Below the pieces are notes generated by a model. That model was not told the origin of the DNA and did no database searches. It saw nothing but the letters and a program-made list of their open reading frames with translations. A DNA stretch of 64,000 nt from Cephalotus follicularis (taxonomy: Eukaryota; Streptophyta; Magnoliopsida; Oxalidales; Cephalotaceae). Every line of letters begins with the position of its first letter. Positions within the stretch are counted from its first letter, which is position 1. The stretch is taken from positions 1 through 64,000 of the forward strand of contig BDDD01005144.1 of NCBI GenBank assembly GCA_001972305.1, written 5' to 3'. The translations under genes were made by a program, and so were the position numbers. Positions 11,293 to 23,165 of this stretch are shown one piece after another.

Positions 11293-13250
11293 TGTTAGAG
11301 AGAGTATGACCCGTCAAGCCACAACGTGGCTGGATGCACTTGTACTCTACTCATATTATATATAGTCTTATTCATTTCATGTTACCTTGTGCAAATTATA
11401 TTTTATTAATTGCATCTTCTATATATGTTTTATCACATAATTCAAGCATATTACTTGCTTACATATATGGTGCCCTGTCATATCAAAGGGTTGGATGTCG
11501 AGCCAAGGGGCTGTGAGAGTGACTTCCTTTTTCCCTATGACTAAACCGTTCCAAGTCATAGGTTCACTTATTTTGGGCATTAGTGAACCGTATAGACTTG
11601 CCATATTATGCTTGCTCTCGCGAATGGGAGAGTGGAGTATCTCATTACAACTTGGGTTGAACCTTAAAGCTAATGGGGGTGCGTGCTAGGAGCATGTATA
11701 CTGAACTTGACCTACCATGGGAATTCTTTTTGGATGGTCACATATCATGTGTCAATAGAGTTTCCCATCTGAGACAGTAGTGTATAGGCTTTACGAGTTT
11801 ATCAAGTTCTTGGATGGACTTGTCTGATCCTTAGACCTGAGCGGCTACTCTAAATTACATAGAGACTGTCTGACTTTGATTTTTGCCCTACCCAGTTCTT
11901 TCGCGGGGCTGGCAAACAGGCAGCTTTTGGGTCTTGCAGGATTTATGTGAATGTAAGTGAGTTCACAACAAGGAATCGTCACACCTGATGTGAGGGTGAT
12001 TGGCTCTATAGTATTTGTATTCATTATGGACTTTGAAATACCTAGCCAGGTTATGACAAGCTAGAACATAGGGTTTCCGGAAAGGCTTGTTGATAGTCAT
12101 GATGGCAATTATAGATTTATAGATATCGCCAAATCTAGGGTCGACACATATCCTTACCCTAGGCTGTGATCGGAGCTGAGGATGATGAGGGATTATAGTA
12201 CACGGTAACTATAGTCAGGATAAAGTATCGGATGTATCAGAAACGGACTTAATTTGTGGAAATTAATCAGGGATTAATTTACACACCTGGAATATGATGG
12301 TCATAGGTTCAGGGTCTTAAAATAGTCAGGGACTATTCATGGTATGTTTGCTTAAGAGTGGGGCGTCTTAGTAACATACCATCGTTACTGATTTTATTCC
12401 ATACTTTCGGGACTCACCTCACGATGATAAGGATTGGATATATATATCGTATAGTATTATGATGTGTGATGGCACATGTCATATTGTGGTGTATTAGTAT
12501 GTTACGTGACTAATTAGTTGACATAACATATTTTAAGGATTTTGGTTTTAAGTATTAATAATTGGATTATTATTCTCTTATCTCTCTCTTCACATTGGCT
12601 GGTTGCATAAAGACAACGTGTTTTCTTGGTTGGTTGAAACACGTTTTCATGTAAATGGAAACAGAATAATATGACTTCTTTGCATGGAAAGGCTTCACAT
12701 TTTCTCTTATCCACAGACGTATGTTAGGCGACAGGAAATGGAAACATAGTTTGTCATGGTGACAAGAATGGAAAGGAAACTGAATTCAAGGAATTCAGAA
12801 TCCATTTAACATGTTTTGTGTTTATGGATTGATTCCATACCATTTCTGTGGATACAATCATTGGTTGATTGAAAGCATAAGAAATAGAGAACTTGGGTGA
12901 CACAGAAGGAGTATGGAACTTGAAGACGTTTTGTAGAGAGAGAAAGTCTAGTTTTTGTTCTTAGAGAACAACACAGAGAATAGAGAAAGCTTAATACCTC
13001 AATCTTAAACACCTCTACCTGATTTCTATAGGTGGTGTATTGCTCTTCAGAAGCTCTATACTTCTTATATTGATCCTAGACTAGGATTAGATATATAGGA
13101 CTTGGATTGGCTGGTTTGTTCCTGAGTTGAAGCTTGAAGTTTCAGATTGGATTCTTGAAGGAAGGAGTTTGGTTGCTTGGTATAACTATGTTGCAGATTG
13201 GATTCTCTGGAAAATAACTATGTTTTTGTTTCTAAATGCTCGTCATCTTC
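11293..13250 (+). mobile_element. Copia LTR lying inside C2 (forward)
   Basis: It starts TGTTAGAGAGAGTATGACC, like S1, and 11865-12190 carries the clade block seen in L0 and the C2 LTRs. Orientation is opposite to C2. The right end is uncertain: typical LTR-end sequence runs to about 13250, but no clean CA terminus with a copy of the left flank (ataga) was found. No pol genes belong to it, so it is a solo LTR or fragment. It sits where the C2 gag should be. Confidence 0.6.
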
Positions 13251-15509
13251 AAACATTTGGCCACCTTTTTCTCTTCGAACGGGTTGGAACCTAGTGCCGG
13301 GGGTGGGGGGGGGGGGGTGTTGTGTCAGTCATAACATGAGCAAGTTTCATGCTCATGAGCACCAACCACAAGTTGCGCTGTCAGTCTAGAAAATTAGGAC
13401 CTTCTAGGTTATTTGTCTCTAAGACATGTGCAATTGCTGTGCTGACTGGCATTAAGTTATCACAAAATATACTCTAGCAACCTAAAAAGGAAACAAAGAG
13501 AGTAAATTAGCATATTATTCCAATTTTATGTTATAACCACAACACTTGGTCTTTTGTGTATATGATTCCTCCCACTATTCTATTCATATCCCACACCCCC
13601 ATGTGGAATTCGAGAGGCTCCAACCTCTTAGTGGGGATCGGAATCTATCTCGGCATACCATGGTCTCAGCTGTTGGCATGACAAACCATAATACCCAAGA
13701 CAGGTAGACACACACGTCAGTTTACATTCAGGGTCCAACCCTCGTAATGTAAGATCCAATCATACATTCGGCTTCCTAGCTCAATATGGTCTCAGTTGTT
13801 GTCATGACAAATCATTAGAGCTAGTATAAGTCATGACCCACAATCCTCAAAGAAATGAACCCGTTCTGAAACACCCACACGTGAGCGTGTTCAAGTGCCA
13901 AAACATAGTTATTTTCTTCTAGTGCTTTGCACTGGAGTCAAATAGCAATGGTCATACTGTAGAACCTCAGCTATTGGCATGACAGTCTACAGTATATCTA
14001 TACCATTCAACGAGAATTATGGAAAGCCAATGACGGGTCACTACCTTGTGTCCCCGCCGCTTATGGACTTATTATTGCACTTTGGAGGAATTTGAGGTCT
14101 CACCAGTTTTAAAATATTACCAAACCATTTATAAATCCAATTTTATCTTCCAAATCCAATTTGTAACGGCTGAGCATGCTTGACGTGTTTGGACCATCCA
14201 TCTCATGCATCCTATGTCCAACATAAAATTAAAATGGCTAGACTTGGGACATAAAGTATAAATAATCACAAGAGCCAATGTGATCACTCGGTCTCCTAGG
14301 TGAACTATTTAAAACTACTTTATTGCAATTTGCACCATGCATACATGGCCTTCACTTGATCTTGCAATCTCCTTCATTCTCCTCTTCAAGCTCCTTTGCA
14401 ACTCCGTCTTATATTACATCCAATGTATAAAAAGAAAAGAATACAAGTGGAGGAAGAAGAGAATTCTATAATAAAGAGAATTAAATAAGGATTAGAAGTT
14501 ATAATGCACGCAAGTAACCTTATTACAGACCAAATAAAATCCACATAAATAAAGTAACTTCAATTCATCCACGAAAGAAACCAAAAATTTAGGTCTAGTC
14601 CCAAGCCTACCATCATGCATAAGACATTCAAATTAAATATATCTAATATATAAATTTGAATAAACACAAAGAATTTTAATATTCTATGGTTTATCGATTT
14701 AATTTAATTAGTATCCAAAATTTAATAGCTCCCACTAGATAATTAAAATCCAGCATCCCTTATTAATAGTTGTAAACTATATAAATTTATGGTCCAACCA
14801 TTCAATTTTATTTAAGTGAAACTGCAGTTTAGATATTAGTTCCAAACTATTAATATAATTCTTTAAGAATTAACTGCATTATATATAAGTGAATTAAATG
14901 CATAAGTGTATTAAATTTCTTCCCAAACATTCTAGTATGTGTATGTCCAATCCATGCAGTAAATCTACCAGTAACTACGTGAAAACTGCTCAGAAAAGGT
15001 TGCGGGAACTTGTAGGAATTATGCAGAAAATTGCAGGTAACAGTGCAGAAACTGTCAGTAGCTGCGCAGAAACTGCTGCAAAAAAATCTGCATTGAGACT
15101 GCAGTGAACTGCATAAACACCCTGCATGATAACTGCCAGTAAATCTACACTGAACAGTGTAGAAAAATTATGCAGAAATTACTGCACACACGTAGTTTTT
15201 ACTGCAGACATTTTTGATACTTAAAACCTAGTTTATTGACCTTTTAAGGCCCTGTTTATGATCCTAAAATATCCATACACCATAAATAGCCTATATACAT
15301 ATTTTTTTTATCAACAAACATTCCATTAATTGGTCAATTACGTTAGTTCACCTAATTGGTCTAACCAATTAGATTTTAATCAATCCAATTGAATTAAATT
15401 ATTAAATTCACTTGGGGTTTGGGAGCATAAAGTTTCGGCCAAACAAGAATTCATAAACCAAGCCACCAAACATCAAAATTAATGTCCAATTAATTTGTGT
15501 TAATTAGGA
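13251..15509 (-). other. C2 5' leader region without genes
   Basis: This lies between the C2 primer-binding site and the internal LTR. I see no coding domain on either strand. It contains a poly-G tract (about 13300-13317), two or three copies of a 'cagctgttggcatgacaaacca' type segment (13665, 13790, 13965) and a TGCAG-rich cluster (14960-15210). Gag would be expected on the minus strand but is absent. Confidence 0.5.
14960..15210. repeat. TGCAG/CTGCAG-rich irregular repeat in C2 leader
   Basis: Roughly 250 bp hold more than ten TGCAG, CTGCA or TGCAGAAA words at irregular spacing, clearly above the surroundings. Confidence 0.6.
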
Positions 15510-15522
15510 GGCTCTGATACCA
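15510..15522 (-). other. C2 primer-binding site (initiator Met tRNA)
   Basis: The minus strand reads TGGTATCAGAGCC, complementary to the 3' end of plant initiator Met tRNA, four bases from the LTR end at 15527. Confidence 0.9.
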
Positions 15523-15526
15523 CTTT

Positions 15527-18347
15527 TGCAAGAGATATTTAAGGGAATGGTCATTTCAGGTCATAGGTCTAAAAAGTGCTCAAGTTTGATTTTTCAATCA
15601 AAGTTGCTCCAAGCAAAGGAATACCCCAATAAATCTATATTCATAAATGTCCATACAGTGTCCCAGGATCTCTAATTAACCTGCAATTGAACCACAACAC
15701 AAAAACAAGCTAGGGAAGTCACGGGTCAAGCATGCATAATTTCGGATCCAACCAAAATCAAAACTAGGGTTTGCCTAGCAAAACCTAGTGAACCCGTGGG
15801 TTCCAAGCCATAAAACCCCCAGGGTTTTGGCTAGGGCTCCTCCAAGAAATATACATACAAAATGATAGGGTTTCCACCATAAAACCCTGGCAAGGTCAAA
15901 ACAAAAGGAGGAGAAAAAGAGGAAGGTGAAAAGGTTTCCATTACCTCCGGTGATGGCTCCTTCCTTCAAGCTTTCTCCCTCTACACTTTAAGTATCCAAG
16001 CTCCTCCTCCAAGCTCCAAAACTTGAGCTCCTAGGTACCAAAAGTCACCGTTCCAAAAATTTTCTAAAGGCCTGAAACAAAATCTCTCAACACACTCTAA
16101 GTTGGAACTTCAATCACATACCATGCAAGATTCTAAGGTCAATATGATCTTCAATGAACCTTTGTTGTATGGAGAGCTATAACACATATACTAGTGACCA
16201 AGATAGATAAAGTCATACTACAATGTGTAATACAACTCCACCTATAGTGATCAAAAAGAGGATGAGAGAACAAGAGTGTGTATTTTCCTTTATAAGCTCT
16301 AAGCTTTTTCAAGCTCCAACAATGGAGGTTTTTACTAGAAAGAAAGAAGAATAAGAGAGCACAAAGAGAGAGAGAGGGAAACTCACAGCCACAAAGGAGA
16401 GAAAAGAGTGAAGTTATATGAGACTCTAAGTCTCTCTTTTTCCTTCTCAAAGGGTCGGCCTCAAGAAACACAAAGGACAAGTGACCATACTTGTCACCAT
16501 ACCTCTCTTACATGCCCATTCCTTTGCCCATGCCTTCGCATGGGTCTTTGAGTGTCCAACACTCAATTGTTTGATTTGAATCAAATTTGGCATGTGTTGG
16601 TCAAATTGTTCGGCTGAAATTGTGTGCCTAGCACAAGGAAATTTCAGCTCAAATGTGCATACACATAAAAGCCATACATGTTGCCCCCATGCCCTCTCAT
16701 TTCTTATTCTTATATATCACATGCACATAGAGTATAACACACTCAACCTTCTTCTTGTATATCATATGCACAAAGGACAAGTGACCATACTTGTCGCCAT
16801 ACCTCTCTTACATGCCAATTACTTTGCCCATGCCTTCACATGGGTCTTTGAGTGTCCAACACTCAATTGTTTGACTTGAATCAAATTCGGCATGTGTTGG
16901 TCAAATGGGTTAGCTGAAATTGTGTGCCTAGCACAAGGAAATTTCGGCTCAAATGTGCATACACATAAAAGCCATACATGTTGCCCCCATGCCCTCTCAT
17001 TTCTTCTTCTTGTATATCACATGCACATAGAGTATAACACACTCAACCTTTGACTAGAATACTTGATTATGGTGATGCCAAGTCTCCACCTCCATGTGGT
17101 GACACATGTCCAGCAAATTAAAGTATTCATGCAAAGTAGCACCTCTAAGATGCTTATCTCCCATCAAATGATACATGTCCAACATATGACAACAATTCCA
17201 ATAATCAGGAGGCACTCGAAAGTCCGGTTTGAAATCCAGTACAATGATAAATTCCTGGAATATCCCAAGGTTTCGGTACGACCATCCAAATAGTCCCAGG
17301 CTATCAAAATAGTCCTGAAATGATATCCAATATCTTTTCGAATACGTAGAATTAATTCCAAATTAATTTCTAAGTTAATAGTTCGATTCTGGTTAACGGT
17401 AATTTATCCTGTCATCAGTTTGCATGTAGTGTTTCCCTCATCATCATTGGCTCTGACCGTGACCTAGAGTAATGATACGTGTCAACCCTAGATATAGTCA
17501 CGATGACTGTAAATCCGTAAACACATTGCGACTATCAGCAGACCTTTCCGAAAACCAAGTTTCCAGTCCACTGGCACCTGGCCAAGTTTTTCAAAGTCTG
17601 CAATGGACACATATATTATTGAGTCGGTCACCTTCACTACGAGTATAACGATCCCTTATTGCGCACTCGCCCATACATCCATATATCTCACACAAGGCCC
17701 AAAGATCGCCCATTTTCCAGCTTGTTGGTAGAACTGGGTAAGACGGAGATCAAAAGCAGGCAGTTACTACACAATGCATACCATCCGCTCAGGTCTATGG
17801 AACAATGCAGGTCACATATGGCCTACTGGTCACCTAGTGAATATACACTACCGACATAGATAAGAATCACTATTGAGATAGGTAAGTGACTATCCAAATA
17901 GGATTCCTATAGTGGGTGACGTTCAATGAACATGCTCCAAGCACGCACCCAACATTAGCTTTAGGGGTTCACCCCAAATGGCAATGAGATACTCCACCCT
18001 CCCTATACTCAAAAGCAAGCTCAATCACGGCAAGTCTATCTGGTTCATCAATTGCCTTAAGAAAGTGAACCAATGACTTGGAACATTTAGTCAAAAGGGA
18101 GTAAGGTAGTCATTCTCATTACCCCATGCACGACATCCAACCTTTTGAGCAACATGGCGCCATATGTGTACACAGATAATATAAATTAAAATGATTCAAT
18201 AATAATTGGGATAACTCACATATGGCTTACCATAAATACTAAAAATTGCACAGTATAACATAAATGGAATTTAGATTGTATATATAAATAGTGATATAAA
18301 ATTACAACTAGCCACTCAGTGGCCTACAGGGACACCCTCAATCAACA
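15527..18347 (-). repeat. C2 5' LTR
   Basis: It is a direct repeat of 6035-8507, with ends TGCAAGAGATATTT and TCAATCAACA on the plus strand. It is about 350 bp longer than its partner, mostly because of a 300-bp internal tandem duplication (16469-17068). It has no genes. Confidence 0.88.
16469..17068. repeat. 300-bp tandem duplication inside the C2 5' LTR
   Basis: The segment starting cacaaaggacaagtgaccat at 16469 repeats at 16769, an offset of exactly 300 bp, with a few substitutions between copies. The 3' LTR has this segment once (about 6953-7250), so the duplication arose in one LTR after insertion, or in a template not used for both LTRs. Confidence 0.85.
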
Positions 18348-18352
18348 GGGTA

Positions 18353-19739
18353 CTCATTATTTTATGAGTTCACTGATGTGGCTCACAATAGGAAGATCTG
18401 TATGGAGTTTTACTTACATATCAGACATGCTTCATGTATTACAGTAGTGTGTGTGGTCCTTAGACCTAAGCCACCATTAGATGTCTTGTGTATAAGATAT
18501 CATATTTTAATGATACTTAAGTACATCCTCTAGCCATGAGGAGTATACAAGTATTAGTTGGGTATGGTAAATTATGCATGGAGATATGTGAGTGAGCAAG
18601 ATGAAATCCACCGCTCCCAGTAAAGGGAGTTTATGCTTAGGTTATTGGCTGTAATGTTTGATGGCCAGGATGAAAAGGTATTGGAATGATGATTACAATA
18701 TGAGAGAGTAGTTAATTAGAAAGGGTTTCAAATTTGATCGAGATAACTAATTGCCCACGATATCATTTTAATGAATAAACTATTAGGGTCTGACACATTC
18801 CTTATCTTAGGTTTAATTCAAGCAATTCTTGTAGAGGGATTATACGTGCACGTAACTGTAATTCAGGGTTTGAGGTTATATTCATATTACCTGGAGGTCA
18901 ATATACATTTCTAGATGTCGATGTTGATCATTAGGATGAATGAGATTAATTGATTATTAATCACGTGTAATAAATAATTAAAATAAGGTTTAATTCTTTT
19001 ATTTCGATTATAAGTTTCTAATGTAATTAGGAATGAATAATTGGGCAATCATAAGCGTTATGATTAATCTTATGTGCAACGTAATTATGTACCATAGAGC
19101 CACACACAATACAAGTGTGAGAATGCAAGAGACTTGAAGAGAAATAATTAATTAATTATACTAATGTGATTAGTTTAATTGAATAAGCTTATGAGATAAG
19201 GTTATGTGATTAACGTAATTAATTATATGTGACATTCACTTAAGTTATCTTACTTTGATTTAATGAAGTCAAAGTTAATAACTTACTTTATGACTTAGTA
19301 TTTATATACAGAGGTTGTAATAGTGAATGACTTAAGTCTTTACTTCTAAAAATCTTGTAAGAAACCAAGTGTTGTGAGACTAGCATCTCATCTTGGTTCT
19401 TACAAGCTTTGGCCAAAATTTTCTAGACTCCCTCCCACACACTCTCTTTCATTTTACTTGGTGTGGATCCTCTTGGAGGTGACATAATTTGTCACTCAAA
19501 AGTGCTTTGAAGTAAGATAGCGACTTGAAAAGAAAGAAAGAGTTAAAGACCTTTGAGAAAGTGTTATTCCTCTTTGTCTTCTCTTCTTTTTTTTTTTTTT
19601 TGTTCTTTTGGTATGTCAAAGTGATGATCAAAGTGATCTTGGCATTAGCTTTTGTTTCTAGCAAATCTATTCCGTTTTAGGGTTTGCTAGTTAGGATTAG
19701 ATTAAGTGTTAATGTAGCCACTTTGTAATAAAACCAACA
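18353..19739 (+). mobile_element. S1: Copia solo LTR, right part
   Basis: This continues S1 after C2 and its right TSD copy. It contains the clade phrase ccttagacctaag (about 18458) also seen in the LTR at 11293. It is AT-rich, with no gene, and has a T-run near 19587. It ends ACCAACA at 19739, followed by the TSD CATAC. Confidence 0.85.
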
Positions 19740-20254
19740 CATACTTATATGGGTCACTCGATACTTACATATATATGATAATTCTTGATGGATTTAAAGT
19801 TCCTAACCCGAACAAACATCACCCCATGTATTCAATTAAGCTACAACATTCACTATGTGGATTGAAACAATCTTGTCGAATGTGATACAATTGACTAAGT
19901 GAATATTTGATTAAGCAAGGATATACAAACGATCAAATATGTCCATGTATATTTATAAAAAAAATCTAATAATGGATATTCTATCATTGTTGTATATGTG
20001 GATAATTTAAATCTTGTAGGTACTCCTGAAGAACTTACAAAAACTACTACATATTTAAAATGTGAGTTCGAAATGAAAGAACTCGGAAACACAAAAAAAA
20101 TTCTTAGTATACAGGTGAGCACTTATCATTTGGGATCTTCATCTATCAATCCACATACACGGGAAAGGTTCTTAGTCGATTCAACATGGACAAAGCTTAC
20201 CCTTTAAGCACTCCAAAGGTCGTCCGATCACTTAATGTTAAGAAGGATCCATTC
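19740..20254 (+). pseudogene. pol: C1 reverse transcriptase, central part between S1 and S2
   Basis: After the TSD the sequence resumes the Copia RT with LYGSLD. It continues through a degraded GLKQ region and the palm motif region YVDNLNLVGTPEELTK (19998 onward), then MKELGNTKKILSIQ. The second catalytic Asp of YVDD reads Asn. Several stops precede 19998. S2 interrupts after KKDP at 20254. Confidence 0.8.
20250..20254. repeat. Left TSD of S2 (CATTC)
   Basis: It is identical to 21076-21080 on the other side of S2. Confidence 0.88.
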
Positions 20255-21075
20255 TGAATAAACTACAAGGGGTACAATCAAAGTGAATGATGAAGAATGT
20301 TTGATCTTAACCTCTCAAAGGTTAGATTTTACAAGATAATATCTCTCAAAATGAGTGAGAACAAAAGTAGGCTAAAGCACACAACAAGAGCTTTTGAAAG
20401 AGACTTGATGATGTTGATTTTTTCTTGAATGATTTTTGTATGTATGTTCTCTTCTATTCTTGTTATCTTCTCTCTTCCAATCTTTTTGTTTATAACCATT
20501 TTTCACTTGAAAAATCCATTGGATGTGTCTTAGAGTTTGTTGCTTCAAGAACAGCGCATTAAAAACTTTGTCAGAAATTTTTCAAACTGTACAAAGCGTC
20601 GACCGTTTGCCTCAAAGCGTCGCCGCTTATATGACCGTTGGGCATTTGAATTTGTCTGGTCAAAGCGCTGACATTCTGGATTTGGGATTGACCATTTCCT
20701 AAAAGCGCTGACGATTTGTGTAGTGCATCGCCACTTTGGGCAATCTTAGTTCGCCTAAAATTCTCTGGTTTTAACCGCTGATATTGGCCTCCTAAGCGCT
20801 GACGCTTAGCCTCCAAGCACTGACGCTTTTCTCAGAGCGTCGATAGTTTGGCCATTTCCTCCTTTGCTCCAAATACTCCAACTGTTGGCGCTTTGTTCCT
20901 TGCCTCGACGGTTGCACAAAACGCTAACGCTTACTTCTTGAGCGTCGACGCTTTAAGCTGTGTCTGCAATTTTCTTGCTGTTTTGCACATTCTATCTTTT
21001 ACTTGCACATAAAGAAACTTTGTTAAACACAAATATGTTATTATCAAAACTAGGATTAAGACATAAATGTCAACA
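20255..21075 (-). mobile_element. S2: SIRE-type solo LTR (reverse)
   Basis: This 821-bp insert is bounded by TGAATAAAC and GTCAACA with TSD CATTC. On the minus strand it starts TGTTGACATTTATG and matches the start of the C3 LTR and S0. A TATA box (TATAAACA, minus strand) lies at 20487-20494. Bases 20590-20960 carry the AAGCGTCGACGCTT cluster. It contains no genes. Confidence 0.88.
20590..20960. repeat. AAGCGTCGACGCTT palindrome cluster in S2
   Basis: At least a dozen degenerate copies of the dyad (for example gcgtcgacgctt near 20940 and aagcgctgacgctt near 20793) are spread over 370 bp. Confidence 0.75.
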
Positions 21076-21080
21076 CATTC

Positions 21081-21899
21081 CCTCCTTAAGAACAAGAAGA
21101 ATAAATCCTTAGACCTGAAGTTCTTATTTTAGCGAAATTAGAGCACTATTGTATCTCGCAAATTTCATAAGACTTGATATTACATTTTTCATCAATTTGC
21201 TAGCAAGATACAACTCTACACCAACAAGAAGACACTGGAATGAAATTAAGCATATAATGTGCTATCTTTGTGGAATCATCAATATGGATCTATTTTATCC
21301 AAGGGGAACAAAATCAGCATTGACCGAATATGCTGACGCGGGTTACTTGTCTAATCCTCATAAAGCAATATCACAAATCGATTATGTCTTTACCTTTTAT
21401 GACACTGATATATCATAGCGATCAACAAAACAGACAATAATAACAAATTCTTAAAATCATGCAGAGATTCTTGCAATTTCATGAAGCAAGCCGAGACTGA
21501 ATATGGTTGAGATCAATGATTCAACATATACAAAAATCATGTGGATTATCCTCGATTAGAAATAATCCAATTGTAATGTATGAAGATAATACTGATTGTA
21601 TCACACAACTCAGAAGAGCATACATCAAAGGTGATCGAACAAAACATATTTCACTAAAATTCTTCTATACCCATGAGTTTCAGAACAAATGTGATATTGA
21701 TGTACAACAAATCAACTCAAGTGACAATTTACCAGATTTATTTACAAATGCATTACCAGATACTACATTTAAGAAGCTTAGAAATGATATTGGGATTCAT
21801 CCGTTTAAAGATCTCCATCAATATAATAAAAGAACTTATGGAGTTTTTGTTTTAGGAGGAGACTTTTATCCCAATGGGTTTTTTCTGACAAGGTTTTAA
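21081..21899 (+). pseudogene. pol: C1 RT C-terminus and RNase H
   Basis: YLANFIRLDITFFINLLARYNSTPTRRHW (from 21149) is the conserved connection block of Copia polyproteins; YADAGYLSNPHKAISQIDY follows. After a frameshift and stops, the RNase H C-terminus resumes (21507-21899) with VMYEDNTDCITQL and KGDRTKHISLKFF. The stop near 21899 is close to the expected end of the polyprotein. Confidence 0.82.
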
Positions 21900-21935
21900 C
21901 GAGACAGTCATAGTGATATAGGATAGACATTCATG

Positions 21936-22093
21936 GGGGAATATTATAAACTTATTGAATGTTCCTATTCCATCAACCATATCACTATTCTAAGTTGAAT
22001 TTCCAACAATCCTACTGCTATAAATATGTGTGTAATGTAATGACAATGATTTATCCATAAAATTGAATAACATCTATCTCTCATGTTAATAGT
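21936..22093 (+). repeat. C1 3' LTR, left part, with TATA box
   Basis: A purine tract (atggggga, about 21932-21939) follows the polyprotein end. The LTR seems to start near 21940 (tattataaac, a decayed TGTTATAA). A TATA box TATAAATA lies at 22019-22026. The LTR is cut by G1 after ATAGT (22089-22093) and resumes at 37906. Confidence 0.5.
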
Positions 22094-22284
22094 TGTAACG
22101 ACCCGAATTTCCATTCTGTACTATTGAACACTGTTCATGCATTTACTGTATCGTATTGTACCGTATTGAACTGTATTGTACTGTATTAAATTGAGTTATT
22201 CCTATACCTATTGCTATTGTATTGATCACATGCATGTATAGTCGGGATGTTTGGGCTAAGTTTTGGAGAGTTTGCGGAATCGGC

Positions 22285-22292
22285 TATATAAG
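22285..22292 (+). promoter_or_regulatory. TATA box of G1 5' LTR
   Basis: TATATAAG lies in the context cggctatataagccaatt. The same box is conserved in the other LTR (35645-35652), so it is the likely Pol II promoter core. Confidence 0.7.
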
Positions 22293-22814
22293 CCAATTCC
22301 TTAGCCATTTCTCTTATTTTTTTCTCATTCTTCTCCATCACTCTCTATCCCTCTCCTTCTCTCTCTTGATGAGAAACCTCCATCTTCCTCCCTAACAGCC
22401 CCAGATTGCGTCTCCATCAACAAGGATAGCGATTGCAAGTTGGGGGTTGCCGTTTGAGTGAGATAGCAGCTGATTCGTGGGTGATTTCAGCCGATTAATT
22501 GATTGGAGGTTCAACTGTTGAAGCTATGGTTATAGGTAGGACTTCTCTACTTGTATTGCCTATTGCTTAATTGCATGATTGATTGAATTGTATGATTGAT
22601 TGAATGATTGTATTGTATAGAATTGAAAAACTAGGGTTTTCATTAATATCCTCGATCTAACTGATCTAGAAGGATTAAATTGAAATTAGAAGGTTGTAAT
22701 AAGTTTCACTAACCTTAAATGATTGATTTTAACCCTTAGTTTTCAAAGAATGGATTTAAATTGGATTTTGACTTGAGATTGGCCACTTTTTCTGTACAAA
22801 AATCGACCCTGCCC

Positions 22815-23165
22815 AGCAAAGACATCGATTCCAGCCCATGGACGTCAATGTCTTTCGCTTTAGATGTTTTATTATTGATTCCGCAGCAAAGACTTCGACA
22901 TCCTTCAAAGACATCGACGTCTTTGCCTTGAGATGTCTTCTCCCCAGGAAAGACATCGATACTGAACATCGATGCGCATTCCCAGGCTACTTTTATTGAA
23001 TCGCGGCGACGTCTTTGTTCAAAGACTTCGACGTCCTTTGGCCAGATCTCTATACAAATAGAGAAAGACATCGATGTCTTTCAAACACGTTGATGTCCTT
23101 CTACCGTTTTAAAGGAATGCCTTGATACGCATCGTTGTTTTTGGCCAAGGACATCGATGCCTTTC
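22815..23165. repeat. GACATCGATGTC palindrome cluster, G1 5' LTR
   Basis: Around ten copies of AAAGACATCGATGTCTTT-like dyads (perfect palindrome when complete) are present, with variants such as gacgtcaatgtc. The sister LTR repeats the cluster at 36175-36510. Confidence 0.8.

Larger units (their letters stand above)
6035..18347 (-). mobile_element. C2: Copia element with long LTRs, reverse, inserted in S1
   Basis: The LTRs are 6035-8507 and 15527-18347. On the minus strand the order is 5' LTR, primer-binding site, long leader, a foreign LTR, pre-integrase, integrase, reverse transcriptase, RNase H, purine tract and 3' LTR. LTR ends are TGTTGATTGAGGG ... TTTAACA on the minus strand. Flanks are GGGTG (6030-6034) and GGGTA (18348-18352), a 4-of-5 TSD. 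Gag is missing. LTRs of about 2.5 kb and the RNase H sequence suit the Angela/TAR-like group; the exact lineage is inferred. Confidence 0.88.
2265..22093 (+). mobile_element. C1: decayed Copia retrotransposon forming the outer shell of the left nest
   Basis: Read in order on the plus strand after skipping the inserts, this is gag, zinc knuckle, protease, integrase, reverse transcriptase, RNase H, purine tract and 3' LTR, the Copia order. It is interrupted by S1 (5676-19739), S2 (20255-21075) and, in its 3' LTR, G1 (22094-37900). Across the S1 and S2 junctions the reading frame continues after one TSD copy is dropped. No 5' LTR or primer-binding site is recognisable upstream of 2265, so the 5' end seems lost. 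Frameshifts and stops occur throughout; it is dead. Confidence 0.88.

Noticed and set aside
15775-16480. Minus-strand ORFs of 64 and 109 codons with hydrophobic stretches in the C2 LTR
   Set aside because: No homologous frame is kept in the other C2 LTR; a chance ORF.
22736-23071. Minus-strand ORFs of 66 and 111 codons in the G1 LTR
   Set aside because: They run through the palindrome cluster and are repeated in the sister LTR with a different frame; no domain.
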